In this document: positions 17,468 to 27,400 of the stretch, piece after piece
Numbering within the stretch: the first letter of the stretch is position 1
Layout of the letters: each line of letters begins with the position of its first letter
Origin: Gammaproteobacteria bacterium
Lineage (GTDB): Bacteria; Pseudomonadota; Gammaproteobacteria; Xanthomonadales; Xanthomonadaceae
Assembly (NCBI GenBank): GCA_025356635.1
Contig: JANXRY010000031.1
Location: 1-46,263 of the forward strand
Direction: 5' to 3'
Length of the DNA: 46,263 bases
The notes under the pieces: model-generated
The model's input: the letters and a program-made list of their open reading frames with translations, nothing else
What the model was told of the DNA's origin: nothing
The model's database searches: none
Position numbers and translations under genes: made by a program

Positions 17468-18407
17468 CGAAGGCTCCGAGCCGTTTGGCGATGCGCAGAT
17501 AGACCACGATCAGCACGATCGGTACCACAGTGAAGGCAGCCGCCATCGGAATATTGCCAACGGCGCCCTGCTGCACGTAGACGAAGGTTCCGATGAACAA
17601 GCCGGACGGGCCGATCAGGGTCGGAATGATGAAATCGCCGAGCGTCAACGAGAAAGTGAAGATGGAACCGGCAACGACGCCGGGAAATGCCAGCGGCCAG
17701 ATCACATAGCGGAAAGTTTGCGCGCCGCGAGCGCCCAGGTCTTGCGAGGCTTGCACCAGGTTCGGCGGCACCCGTTCCAGCGCCGCCTGGATCGGCAACA
17801 CCATGAACGGCAACCAGATGTACGTGAATACCAGAAAGCGGCCGAGATGCGAGGTCGACAAGGTCGTACCGCCGACATAGGGCACGCGCAGCAGTGCTTC
17901 CAACATGCTGGTGAGGTGCAACTGCCCGAGCACCCAGTAGACGATACCGCCCTTGGCCAGGATCACCGTCCAGCTGTAAGCCTTGACGATGTAGCTGGCC
18001 CACATCGGCAGCATCACGCCGATATAGAAAAACGCCTTCACCGACGGCGTGGCGTAACGCGACATGTAATAGGCGATCGGAAAAGCGATCAGCGCCGCTG
18101 CAAGGGTGACTGCGGATGCCATCGCGAGCGTACGCAACACGATATCGAAATTGCCTTTGACGAAGATCTGCGCGTAGTTGTGCAAGGTCCACTGCGGCAA
18201 TATGCGCATGGAAAAATCGTCGAAACTATAGAAACCCTGCCAGAGCAGGGCCAGCAGCGAGCCGAGATAAATAATGAAAAACCAGAGCAGCGGCGGCCCG
18301 AGCAGCACCGCCAGCAGCAACCCGGGGCGGCGATGCAGGCCAGCCGCCAGCGAACGTAGTGGCGTGCGCAGGTAAAGTGAGTTCCCGCTCAGCGCATTGG
18401 TTTTCAA
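17457..18407 (-). CDS. ABC transporter permease, spermidine/putrescine type (YdcU/PotH-like)
   Basis: A 316-residue permease with about six membrane segments ([20 protein letters not shown] at the N-terminus) and the family motif [14 protein letters not shown] seen in E. coli YdcU. The EAA-type loop is [21 protein letters not shown] chose the TTG at 18407 because it overlaps the ATPase stop codon (TTGA), suggesting coupled translation, and gives the family's N-terminal length. A GTG at 18449 would add 14 residues but overlap the ATPase gene by 46 bases. It is the first permease gene of the pair. Confidence 0.91.
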   Translation of the reverse strand: MKTNALSGNSLYLRTPLRSLAAGLHRRPGLLLAVLLGPPLLWFFIIYLGSLLALLWQGFYSFDDFSMRILPQWTLHNYAQIFVKGNFDIVLRTLAMASAVTLAAALIAFPIAYYMSRYATPSVKAFFYIGVMLPMWASYIVKAYSWTVILAKGGIVYWVLGQLHLTSMLEALLRVPYVGGTTLSTSHLGRFLVFTYIWLPFMVLPIQAALERVPPNLVQASQDLGARGAQTFRYVIWPLAFPGVVAGSIFTFSLTLGDFIIPTLIGPSGLFIGTFVYVQQGAVGNIPMAAAFTVVPIVLIVVYLRIAKRLGAFDAL

Positions 18408-19432
18408 GCCGGGCCGTCCCTGAGCGGCACCATCGCCGCGCGCGACCAATAGGCATGCACGGCCTCGCCCGTTGTCGGCAGCAGGGCACCGCCGCCCTCG
18501 CCGTTCTGAACGCTGGCGACCAGTCGGCCACCGCCGTCGAGGTCAATTTCAATGCGGCTGGTGGCACCGTGGTATTGAAGATCGCGAACCACTCCGGAAA
18601 CGCTGGCCAGATCATGAGCGAAGGAAATCTCACGGGAAACGCGCACGTGTTCCGGACGAATCGAGAACGGTTGCGCCGAGCCGCCGAGTACGCGTGCGCG
18701 GTCACCATCGATCACGTTCGAGGTGCCGACGAAATTGGCCACGAAGCTGGTCGCCGGGCGCATGTACAGCTCGCGCGGCGTATCGACCTGCTCGATCTTT
18801 CCGTGGTTGAACACCGCAACCCGGTCGGCCATCGACAGCGCCTCGCCCTGATCGTGGGTCACATAGACGAAGGTGATGCCGAGCTGCCGTTGCAGCGATT
18901 TCAATTCGCCCTGCATCTGTTCGCGCAACTTGAGATCGAGCGCACCAAGAGGTTCGTCCAACAGCAACACGCGCGGCCGGTTCACCAACGCCCGCGCCAG
19001 CGCCACCCGCTGGCGCTGGCCACCGGATAGTTGCGCCGGTTTGCGCTCGCCGTAGCCGTCCAGCGCGACCATTTCCAGCGCCTGCTGGCTGCGTGCGCGC
19101 CGCTCGGCCTTTTCGACGCCTTTCACCATCAGTCCGTAACCGACGTTCTCGCGCACGTTCATGTGCGGGAACAAGGCGTAATCCTGGAAGACGGTATTGA
19201 CGTCACGCGCGAACGGCGGCACACCCGCGGCCTCGACACCATGGATGCGGATCGAGCCGCGAGTCGGTTGCTCGAAGCCGGCAATCAGGCGCAGGCAGGT
19301 GGTCTTGCCGGAACCGGACGGCCCGAGCATGGAGAAAAACTCGCCGTCGGCGATGGCGATGCTGACGCCATCGACAGCTCTCACGCTTCCGTAGAAGCGG
19401 CTGACATCGGTGAATTCAACGGCTGCGGTCAT
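18404..19432 (-). CDS. ABC transporter ATP-binding protein, polyamine type (YdcT/PotA-like)
   Basis: A 342-residue ATPase energising the adjacent permeases. Walker A is GPSGSGKTT, the signature LSGGQRQRVALARAL and Walker B VLLLDEPLGALD. The C-terminal 100 or so residues form a TOBE-type domain (FSIRPEHVRVSREI). The ATG at 19432 is used; an upstream in-frame start at 19486 would run through the terminator hairpin at 19446-19477. It lies just behind that hairpin, so its expression probably depends on read-through from the binding-protein gene. Confidence 0.95.
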   Translation of the reverse strand: MTAAVEFTDVSRFYGSVRAVDGVSIAIADGEFFSMLGPSGSGKTTCLRLIAGFEQPTRGSIRIHGVEAAGVPPFARDVNTVFQDYALFPHMNVRENVGYGLMVKGVEKAERRARSQQALEMVALDGYGERKPAQLSGGQRQRVALARALVNRPRVLLLDEPLGALDLKLREQMQGELKSLQRQLGITFVYVTHDQGEALSMADRVAVFNHGKIEQVDTPRELYMRPATSFVANFVGTSNVIDGDRARVLGGSAQPFSIRPEHVRVSREISFAHDLASVSGVVRDLQYHGATSRIEIDLDGGGRLVASVQNGEGGGALLPTTGEAVHAYWSRAAMVPLRDGPA

Positions 19433-19445
19433 CGTTACACTACCC

Positions 19446-19477
19446 AAAAAAAACGAGGGGCATGCCACTGCCCCTCG
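19446..19477 (-). terminator. Rho-independent terminator/attenuator within the polyamine operon
   Basis: On the minus strand a 9-bp perfect stem (CGAGGGGCA, 19477-19469, pairing with 19462-19454) closes a 6-base loop and is followed by eight U residues (19453-19446). It begins 21 bases after the binding-protein stop codon and ends 13 bases before the ATPase start. Partial termination here would yield more binding protein than membrane components, a common arrangement in ABC importers. Confidence 0.88.
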
Positions 19478-19498
19478 CCTGGCCATGCCTCAGGACGA

Positions 19499-20683
19499 TC
19501 AACCACCCATGATGGCGATGTAGTCGGTAGTCCAGCGGCTATAGGGAACACAACCGGCGGGATCACTGCATTTCGCATCCGGAGTGCGCCAGAACTTGAT
19601 CTGGTTGAAGTTCTCGAAGCCGTTGGTCTTGCAGCCGTCGGCACCGAGCAAGGCGTTACCCTGGCAGGCGGCCGGCACTGCCGGCAGCGAACCGAACCAC
19701 GAGGCGACGTCGCCCTGCACTTTCGGGTTGATCGACCATTCCATCCACGCATAGGCGCAATTCGGGTGCTTGGCTTCGCTGTGCATCATGGTGGTGTCGG
19801 CCCAACCGGTGGCGCCTTCCATTGGAATAACTGAAGCGATGGGTTGTTTATCCAGTTGCAGCGCATTGACCTGATACGGCCAGGAACCCGAGGCGACCAC
19901 GCCTTCGTTCTTGAAATCGCTCATCTGCTTGGTCGCGTCTTGCCAGTAGTGATGGATCAACGCGTGCTGGGCACGCAGCACATCCAGAGCTGCCGCGTAC
20001 TGGGCTTCGTTGAGTTCGTACGGATCCTTGATGCCCAGTTCCGGGCGTTTGCTCATCAGGTACAGAGCCGCGTCAGCAATGTAGATCGGGCCAGCGAAGG
20101 CCTGCACACGGCCTTTGTTGGACTTGCCATCACCCAGTTTTTGTTGCTCGAACACTACGCTCCAGCTGGTGGGCGCGGTCTTGAAGGTATTCGTGTTGTA
20201 CATCAGCACGTTCGGGCCCCATTGGTAGGGCACGCCGTAATGTACGCCATCCACGGTATGCCAGGGCGCGTTCTGCAGGCGTTCGTCGACGGTGCCATAG
20301 GATGGAATGCGAGAGGTATCGATGGCCTGGACCTTGCCACCCGCTACCAGGCGCAGCGATGCATCACCTGAGGCCGTGACCAGATCGTAGCCACCCTGGT
20401 TCATCAGCGAAACCATCTCGTCGGAAGTGCCGACAGTTTTTGCATTGACCTTGCAGCCGGTGTTCTTCTCGAACTGGCTGACCCAATCGTAATTCTTGTC
20501 GCTCTCACCGCGCTCGATGTAGCCGGCCCAGGCGATGATGTCGACCTCGCCTTCCAAAACCGGTGGTGCAGGTGCAGCAGCGGGCGTTGGCGCAGCGGCG
20601 ACCGGCGCTTCTTCTTTCTTGCAACCGGCCAGTGACAAGGTAATCGCCAGGGTCAGTCCCAGCGGCTTGAGCAAATGCGACAT
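19499..20683 (-). CDS. Polyamine ABC transporter substrate-binding lipoprotein (YdcS/PotD-like)
   Basis: A 394-residue extracytoplasmic binding protein. The signal ends in a lipobox (ITLSLAGC, then KKEE), followed by an Ala/Pro linker and a type-2 periplasmic binding fold (EVDIIAWAGYIERG, the PotD/YdcS-type opening). The ATG at 20683 is supported by GAGGAG 9 bases upstream. It is the first gene of the operon, 97 bases after the nucleotidase gene, and has its own probable promoter. By synteny with E. coli ydcSTUV-patD the ligand is probably putrescine, though PotD-like proteins bind several polyamines. Confidence 0.92.
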   Translation of the reverse strand: MSHLLKPLGLTLAITLSLAGCKKEEAPVAAAPTPAAAPAPPVLEGEVDIIAWAGYIERGESDKNYDWVSQFEKNTGCKVNAKTVGTSDEMVSLMNQGGYDLVTASGDASLRLVAGGKVQAIDTSRIPSYGTVDERLQNAPWHTVDGVHYGVPYQWGPNVLMYNTNTFKTAPTSWSVVFEQQKLGDGKSNKGRVQAFAGPIYIADAALYLMSKRPELGIKDPYELNEAQYAAALDVLRAQHALIHHYWQDATKQMSDFKNEGVVASGSWPYQVNALQLDKQPIASVIPMEGATGWADTTMMHSEAKHPNCAYAWMEWSINPKVQGDVASWFGSLPAVPAACQGNALLGADGCKTNGFENFNQIKFWRTPDAKCSDPAGCVPYSRWTTDYIAIMGG

Positions 20684-20713
20684 GGCGAGAATCTCCTCTG
20701 GAGTTGTCAAGGA

Positions 20714-20743
20714 TATTAACCGCTTTGTCATGCGATCCGTCAA
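20714..20743 (-). promoter_or_regulatory. Probable sigma-70 promoter of the polyamine operon
   Basis: On the minus strand TTGACG (20743-20738) is separated by 18 bases from TTAATA (20719-20714), within the 97-base gap before the binding-protein gene. This places transcription start roughly 25 bases before its ATG. The -35 match is good; the -10 is fair and the spacer is slightly long. Confidence 0.42.
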
Positions 20744-20780
20744 CACTCCACCGAGCGGGACCAAGCCATGCTGCAGCGCA

Positions 20781-21713
20781 TCACAAACCGGGATTGGATA
20801 CCCCATGCGGGACGTGGCCGGTAGCCACGTGCTGGCGCGCGTTCTCGACATTCTGATGCGAATCATCGAAGAAGATGTCGGCGCCGAACGCTTCCAGGAA
20901 CGGGCCCTTGTCGCGGCCACCGAGGAATAGCGCCTCGTCCAGGCGCACGCCCCATTCGCGCAAGGTCAGGATTACCCGTTTGTGCGCTGGCGCCGAACGC
21001 GCCGTCACGAGCGCGGTTCGAATCGGCGAATCCACGGCCGGGAACGCTTGTTGCAGCCGGTGCAGCGCCGCCAGGAAACCCTTGAACGGTCCACCAGTGA
21101 GCGGCTCATCGACACGCTCGATTTCGTTGGCATGGAAAGCAGCAAGGCCCTTTTCCTGCGAAAGTCGCTCGGATTCATCGCCGAAGATCACTGCGTCACC
21201 ATCAAAAGCGATGCGCAACTGGTCGTGGCTGCGGTCCGGCGCTTTCGACGGCAGGATCGTCGCCGCCGCCACTCCATGCTCGAGTGCCTCGCGCACCGAG
21301 TCGGGATTGGCAGAGAGAAACAGCTGTGCGCCGAACGGGCGGATATAGGGATAGACCGGTGCGCCACTGGTGAACACCGCGCGGGTCATGGCCAGCCCGT
21401 GGTGCTCGATCGAATTGAAGATGCGCAGGCCGGTGTCGGAGGAATTGCGCGAGAGCAGGATCACCTCGACCCGCGCCGCGTCCTTCGGCGTACCGGCATT
21501 GAGCGCCAACAATTTGCGCACCATCGGAAAGGCAATCCCGGGTGCGAGCACATCATTCTCGCGCCGGCGCTGGAAGTCGGCATAGGCCTCGACACCCTCG
21601 CTCTCGAACAGCTCGTGGCTGTCCTCGAGGTCGAACAAGGCCCGCGCCGTGATCGCCACGATCAGGCGGTCGCCGATGTCGGCATCGGGGACGGAGGAGG
21701 TGCCTCGGGTCAT
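20781..21713 (-). CDS. 5'-nucleotidase family protein
   Basis: A 310-residue cytoplasmic protein of the 5'-nucleotidase family related to vertebrate cytosolic 5'-nucleotidase I, dephosphorylating nucleoside monophosphates. Typical blocks are RLIVAITARALFDLEDSH near the start, ALNAGTPKDAARVEVILLSRNS, RIAFDGDAVIFGDESE, and a late FLGGRDKGPFLEAFGADIFFDD. The ATG at 21713 is preferred to an in-frame TTG at 21743. It is divergent from the acyltransferase gene (57-base gap) and lies upstream of the polyamine operon on the same strand, but the intervening promoter suggests separate transcription. Confidence 0.87.
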   Translation of the reverse strand: MTRGTSSVPDADIGDRLIVAITARALFDLEDSHELFESEGVEAYADFQRRRENDVLAPGIAFPMVRKLLALNAGTPKDAARVEVILLSRNSSDTGLRIFNSIEHHGLAMTRAVFTSGAPVYPYIRPFGAQLFLSANPDSVREALEHGVAAATILPSKAPDRSHDQLRIAFDGDAVIFGDESERLSQEKGLAAFHANEIERVDEPLTGGPFKGFLAALHRLQQAFPAVDSPIRTALVTARSAPAHKRVILTLREWGVRLDEALFLGGRDKGPFLEAFGADIFFDDSHQNVENARQHVATGHVPHGVSNPGL

Positions 21714-21770
21714 GCAGGCATTGTGCCCCGCGCGAGTCGGCAATGCGATGGCCTGTCGTAGTATGTCCGG

Positions 21771-23543
21771 ATGGCATTGGCTTATCGCCGCGAAATCGAC
21801 GGACTACGAGCGGTCGCGGTATCGGCCGTGGTCCTGTACCACGCGGGGCTGCCGGTGCCGGCCGGCTACGTCGGCGTGGACATCTTCTTCGTCATTTCCG
21901 GCTATCTGATCACGGCGCTGCTGTTGCGCGAACATGCCGACTCCGGACGCATCGACGTATCGGCGTTCTACGCGCGGCGCGTTCGACGGATTTTCCCGGC
22001 GGCCATCCTAATGGTGCTGGCGGTATTGACGATGGTGCCGTTGCTGTCGGCGCCAGCGCGCGCCGGGATCGTGCAATCGGTGGCGGCGGCCGCGCTGTTC
22101 GCGGCAAACGTCTTCTTCCACCTCACCACCGCCGGCTACTTCAACGGCGACGCCAGCCAGTACCCGTTGCTGCACTTGTGGTCGCTATCGGTCGAAGAAC
22201 AGTTCTACCTGGCATGGCCGGCACTGTTGATCGTGTTGCTGCGTTGGCGTCTGCCCTTGCGCTGGGCCATGGCCGGGCTGGCGCTGGCGTCCCTGCTGTT
22301 GGCCGAACGGTGGTTGCGCGGCAGCCCATCGGCGGCGTTCTTCGAGACACCCGCGCGCTTGTGGCCGCTGGCGATCGGCGGTTGGATCGCGGCATCACCG
22401 GCACGGGCATTGCCGCGCACGACCGCGTGGTTGGGAATGGGAATGGTCGCGTTCGCCTGCGTGGTTGCCATGCCGCATTTCCCGGGCTTCGGCGCGCTGC
22501 CGGCCATCCTGGGCGCCGCGCTTATTGTTGCCGCCGTGCATGGCGGCGCGGCCAACGCATTGCTCGCGTCCCGGCCAATGGTCGGCATCGGCCTGATCTC
22601 CTACAGCCTGTACCTGTGGCATTGGCCACTGCTGGCGATCGACCGAATCCTGCGCGTGGGACCGGCGCCAACGCCGATGCGAATGTCTTTAGTGCTCCTG
22701 GCCATCCTGCTCGCCGTCGCCAGCTACCGGTGGATCGAGACGCCGTTGCGACGACCGTGGGTGAACAACCGCCGAACCGTGATCGCGGGCGTCGGCGCCA
22801 TGGCGTCGCTGTTCGTCCTCGCGCTGGCGTGGGCGCCGCCCGACATCGAGTCGGCGGCGGTCGCAACCAAGGAAATGCCGTGCCATCGCTTCGTCCCGGG
22901 CGATCCTCGCGTGCAGCGCCTGGCCTGCGTCAGCGGTCCCAAAGTCGTGATCTGGGGCGATTCGTTCGCGCATAGTTGGACGCCGCTTGCCCAGCAACTC
23001 GGCCTGAAGCTGGCCATGCCGGTGGCGACCGCGGCACGCGATGGCTGTCCGCCGATCGCGGGCGTTCGTGAAGGCCTACGCTCGGAGCAGGAAGCTGCCG
23101 ATTGCCGCGCCTGGAATGCGCGCGCGATCGCCTACTTGCGGAGCGAGGGCGCCGACACGCTGGTGATGGCCGCGCGCTGGAACATGTTCCTGCCATCGGG
23201 ACGGGACGGCCTGGCGGAATCGATACGACTGGTCGCGCCGCATGTGCGCCGAATCCTGGTGATCGGCCCGTCGCCGGAGCTGTCGGACGAACCGGCGAAA
23301 TGCCGCGCCCTTGGCAAGGACTGCGCGCAATCGCGCCGGCGATTCGAATCCGAGTCCGCGGACGTCTCGCGCATCCTGTCCAGTTTGCCCGCCATCACCA
23401 TCGTCGCGCCGGCCGACTACCTGTGCGATGGCGACGCCTGCCCGGCGTTCCGGAACGGCAACGCGCTCTACGACGACCGCGCGCACGTCAGCTATACCAC
23501 CGCCATCGAGTTCGGACGCCGGGTCGCGAGCGATTGGCACTGA
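21771..23543 (+). CDS. Acyltransferase 3 / SGNH-domain O-acetyltransferase (OafA-like)
   Basis: A 590-residue integral membrane protein. Residues 1-350 carry the acyltransferase-3 domain with about ten spans (YRREIDGLRAVAVSAVVLYHAG with its conserved His, then GVDIFFVISGYLITALLL). After a last span (IAGVGAMASLFVLALAWAP) comes a C-terminal SGNH hydrolase-like domain with the block I serine in VVIWGDSFAHSW and a likely Asp/His in DDRAHVS near the end. This fusion is typical of OafA/OatA-type enzymes that acetylate O-antigen, peptidoglycan or other surface glycans. The acceptor is unknown; no glycan cluster lies beside it. Its 3' end abuts the palindrome at 23545. Confidence 0.93.
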   Translation: MALAYRREIDGLRAVAVSAVVLYHAGLPVPAGYVGVDIFFVISGYLITALLLREHADSGRIDVSAFYARRVRRIFPAAILMVLAVLTMVPLLSAPARAGIVQSVAAAALFAANVFFHLTTAGYFNGDASQYPLLHLWSLSVEEQFYLAWPALLIVLLRWRLPLRWAMAGLALASLLLAERWLRGSPSAAFFETPARLWPLAIGGWIAASPARALPRTTAWLGMGMVAFACVVAMPHFPGFGALPAILGAALIVAAVHGGAANALLASRPMVGIGLISYSLYLWHWPLLAIDRILRVGPAPTPMRMSLVLLAILLAVASYRWIETPLRRPWVNNRRTVIAGVGAMASLFVLALAWAPPDIESAAVATKEMPCHRFVPGDPRVQRLACVSGPKVVIWGDSFAHSWTPLAQQLGLKLAMPVATAARDGCPPIAGVREGLRSEQEAADCRAWNARAIAYLRSEGADTLVMAARWNMFLPSGRDGLAESIRLVAPHVRRILVIGPSPELSDEPAKCRALGKDCAQSRRRFESESADVSRILSSLPAITIVAPADYLCDGDACPAFRNGNALYDDRAHVSYTTAIEFGRRVASDWH

Positions 23544-23544
23544 C

Positions 23545-23608
23545 GGGACCCAAAAAGGGGGCGGAGGTAGTTAATTCGCTTAATTACCTCCGTCCCCTGT
23601 CTGGTCCC
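23545..23608. repeat. Long imperfect palindrome, REP-like; terminator for the minus-strand nadK operon
   Basis: The core is an 18-bp stem, 23557-23574 pairing with 23580-23597, interrupted only by two G-T wobbles and closed by a 5-base loop. An outer 6-bp stem (GGGACC 23545-23550 with GGTCCC 23603-23608) encloses it across a small internal loop. On the minus strand the core hairpin is followed by five U residues (23556-23552), so it can terminate transcription from nadK. The AATTA-rich apex on a GC-rich arm is unlike the surrounding coding DNA and resembles repetitive extragenic palindromes. Only this copy is seen in the window. Confidence 0.8.
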
Positions 23609-23620
23609 CTTTCTGCAGCC

Positions 23621-24397
23621 TCAAGCAATAAACTGCTCATTGAGGATTCGTTCCTCGAGGTTGTGCTCGGGATCGAACAGCAGGGTGACGGTGCGATCGA
23701 GCGACTGCCGGATGTGCACTTCGGTGACGTCGCGGACTTCGTGCGAATCGGCGCAGGCGCTGACCGGCCGTTTGAACGGGTCGAGCACGTCGATGCGGAT
23801 CTCGGTGTCCGAGCGCAGCAACGCGCCGCGCCAGCGCCGCGGCCGGAACGCGGCGATCGGCGTCAGCGCGATCACCGATGCACCGAGCGGCAGGATCGGC
23901 CCATGCGCGGAGAAGTTGTAGGCGGTGCTGCCCGCGGGCGTCGCGACCAGCGCGCCGTCGCAGACCAACTCGTCGAGTCGGACCTGGCCATTGAGATGAA
24001 CCCGCAAGTGCGCCGTCTGCCGCGTCTGCCGCAGCAACGACACTTCGTTGTAGGCGAGCGAATCCACGGTCGCGCCGGACTCGGTCAGTACGCGCATTTC
24101 CAGCGGCCGCAACGACGCCGGTTGGGCGGCATGCAAACGCTCGATCAAATCGTCGGCACGATACTGGTTCATCAGGAAGCCGACCGTGCCCAGCTTCATG
24201 CCATAGACCAGTGCGCCTTGGCTACCGTGGCGATGCAGTGTTTGCAGCATGAAGCCATCGCCGCCAAGCGCGCAGATGACATCCGCGTCTTCGGGGGCGT
24301 GCGTCGGATGCAGTGCCGACAGCACCGACAACGCCGCCTGCGCCTCCGGTGCCGGGCTGGCGAGGAAGGCGATGCGCGGGTTGGCGGGAAGGCTCAT
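23621..24397 (-). CDS. nadK: NAD kinase
   Basis: A 258-residue cytoplasmic enzyme that phosphorylates NAD to NADP. The catalytic GGDG motif is at residues 45-48 ([16 protein letters not shown]), LGTVGFLMN and the NE/D motif (AYNEVSLLR) follow, and the second NAD-binding region reads [16 protein letters not shown]. The length is that of the shorter NAD kinases of alphaproteobacteria and Xanthomonas relatives rather than E. coli (292). It begins 12 bases after the glutamate dehydrogenase stop and is the last gene before the palindromic terminator, so it probably belongs to the acyl-CoA dehydrogenase-gdhB-nadK operon. Confidence 0.95.
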   Translation of the reverse strand: MSLPANPRIAFLASPAPEAQAALSVLSALHPTHAPEDADVICALGGDGFMLQTLHRHGSQGALVYGMKLGTVGFLMNQYRADDLIERLHAAQPASLRPLEMRVLTESGATVDSLAYNEVSLLRQTRQTAHLRVHLNGQVRLDELVCDGALVATPAGSTAYNFSAHGPILPLGASVIALTPIAAFRPRRWRGALLRSDTEIRIDVLDPFKRPVSACADSHEVRDVTEVHIRQSLDRTVTLLFDPEHNLEERILNEQFIA

Positions 24398-24409
24398 GCG
24401 ATGAGAGTA

Positions 24410-27400
24410 TCAGGCGGCACGCGCGCCGGCCGAGGCGATTTGCGCCAGGCGTCGCACCGCGACCGACAAGGTCGCGAAGTCCATGCTGCGCAGGTTGCGC
24501 ATGTCGGCAAACATCGCCAGCGTGTACTTCAACGCCGCGTCATCGCGGGCCAGCCACTGCCCGACCAAGGTTGCTGCATTGCTTCCGGGTGCAGATGATG
24601 CGAGCACGATGCCGACCAGCGAACGCTGCTGCGCCTGCAATTCGTCGCGCAACACGCCGCGCGCCTGCGCATGCCAGCGACCATCCACCGGTAACTTCTC
24701 GACATTGTCCATCAACCACTTGCTGTGCAGCGCATCCGACAGGGCGAAATACACTTCACCGACATGCGCGACCGGCAGCCGGCGTTCCAATGCCACTTCG
24801 ACGATGTCGAGCCCGTAGGTCAGGTACGGCAGGCAGGCCATGCCTTGTGCCAAGGTTTCCGGGAAACCCTGCGCTCGCCATTGCGCGATGTCGGCTTGCA
24901 TCGCTGCGCGGCTCTCGGCCGGAAGAATTTTCGGCAAGATAGAACGCAGTTCCGCCATCGGCCCGGCATAGCGCTCCACCATGTCGGAAATGTGCAGCAC
25001 ATCGCCCGGGCGGTTGAGCAGCCAGCGGGTCATGTTGCGCTGCAAATGCCACAGCTCGGTAAGCGCCTCGATCTGCGCCGTCTCCGGCACCTTCAGGTCG
25101 AGTTCGTCGATGGTTGACCAGAAACTGCGCGCCTGCAGAACTTCACGACTGATGCTGTAGGCCTTGGCGATTTGCGCCGGGGTATCGCCGGTATCTTCCT
25201 GCATACGTTGCAGGAAAGTAGAACCCATGCGATTGACCATCGAATTGGTGACCGCCGTTGCGATGATCTCACGACGCAAGCGGTGGTTCTGCATGTCGGC
25301 CGCGTAACGTTCCTGCAACGGCTTCGGGAAATATCGCAGCAGTTCTTTCGACAAATGCGGATCTTCCGGGACGTCGGAATCGAGCAGCTGGTTGAAAATC
25401 ACGATCTTGTCGTAACTCAGCAACACCGACAGCTCGGGCCGGGTCAGGCCCTGGCCACGCGATTTGCGCTCGGCCAGCTCCGCATCGCTGGGCAGGAATT
25501 CAATCGCACGATCGAGCAAGCCCTGCCCTTCCAGGGTACGGATGAAATGCCCGAACGAGCCCAGCCGCGAAGCGCTCATCGCCTCCATCAAACTGATCGC
25601 CTGGTTCTGCCGATAATTGTCGTTGAGTACCAGTTCGCCGACTTCGTCGGTCATGCTCGCCAGCAACACGTTGCGCTGCGCCATGCTCAGCTCGCCGCGC
25701 TGGACGATGGCGCCAAGCAGGATCTTGATATTCACCTCGTGGTCGGAGGTATCGACGCCAGCGGAGTTGTCGATGAAATCGGTGTTGAGCAGCACGCCAT
25801 GGTGCGCGGCTTCGATGCGACCACGCTGGGTCATGCCCAGGTTGCCGCCCTCGCCCACTATCTTGCAGCACAGCTCGTTGCCGTTTACACGCAAACCATT
25901 ATTGGCGCGATCGCCGCAATCGGCATGGCTTTCCGCACTCGACTTCACATAAGTACCGATGCCGCCGTTCCAGAGCAGGTCGACCGGCGCCTTCAGGATC
26001 GCATTCGTCAGGTCTGCGGGCGCCATCTGCTCGGCGTCGGATTCGATGGAGAGCGCGGCCTTGATCTCCGACGACAGCGGAATGGTCTTGGCGCCGCGCG
26101 GGTAGATGCCGCCGCCGGCCGAGATCAGCCTCTTGTCGTAATCATCCCAACTTGAGCGCGGCAATTTGAACATCCGCTCGCGTTCGGCAAATGAAAGTGC
26201 CGAGTCAGGATTCGGATCAAGGAAAATATGCCGATGATCGAATGCCGCCAGCAGGCGGATATGTTTCGATAGCAGCATGCCGTTGCCGAACACGTCGCCG
26301 GACATGTCGCCAATACCGACGCAGCTGAAATCCTGCGACTGGCAATCGATACCGAGCGCACGGAAGTGGCGCTTGACCGATTCCCAACCGCCCTTCGCAG
26401 TGATGCCCATGCCCTTGTGGTCGTAACCGACCGAGCCGCCGGATGCGAAGGCATCGTCCAGCCAGAAGCCATGTTCGGCGGAAATGCCATTGGCGATGTC
26501 GGAGAAGGTCGCGGTGCCCTTGTCGGCCGCCACCACCAGGTAGGGATCGTCGCCGTCGTGGCGCACGACGTCGAGCGGAGGCACGATGGCGCCGTCAACG
26601 ATGTTGTCGGTGATGTCGAGCAGGCCGTTGATGAAGCGCTTGTAGCAGGCGATGCCCTCGGCCAGGACGGCGTCGCGATCACCCCCGGCCGGCGAGCGCT
26701 TGACGAAAAAGCCACCCTTCGAGCCGACCGGCACGATCACGGTGTTTTTCACCATCTGCGCCTTGACCAGGCCAAGGACTTCGGTGCGGAAATCTTCGCG
26801 CCGGTCCGACCAGCGCAGGCCGCCGCGTGCGACTGGCCCGAAACGCAGGTGCACGCCTTCGACGAATGGCGAGTACACGAAAATTTCGCGATACGGGCGC
26901 GGCTTGGGCAGGTCCGGCAATTTGGCCGGATCGAACTTGAAACTGACGTAATCCTTGTGCGTGCCACCCGCGCCTTTTTTCTGGAAGAAACTGGTGCGCA
27001 AAGTCGCAACAATTGCAGTCATGAAGCCACCCAGGATGCGGTCCTCATCGAGACTGGAGACCCGGTCAAGCATGATCGCCAGCGCGTCCAGGCAGGCGTC
27101 GATCTGTGCGTCGCGGTCGAGCGCGCGGTCGGCGCCCATTTCCTCGAAGATCGTACCAAGCTTCTCGCGGTCGGTCACCGGCACGAGATCGGTCAAGGAT
27201 TTGCGTAAGGTCTCGCAAGTGGTTGCGGCGGCTTTGACATCGCGGCACGGTTCGAAGCGGGCTTCGAACAATTCCACCAACAGGCGCGCTATCAGCGGAT
27301 AACGCGCGAGTGTTTCTTCCATGTATGCCTGCGAGAACGTTGCTCCGGTTTGCAGCAGGTATTTGCAATAACCGCGCAGCATCGCCACCTGACGCCAGCC

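Noticed and set aside
17028-18359. 443-codon plus-strand open frame antisense to both permease genes
   Set aside because: Low-complexity Arg/Gln/His-rich translation without motifs; the minus-strand permeases are clear.
23102-24598. 498-codon plus-strand open frame spanning the acyltransferase end, the palindrome and nadK
   Set aside because: It reads through the terminator palindrome and is out of frame or antisense to two conserved genes.
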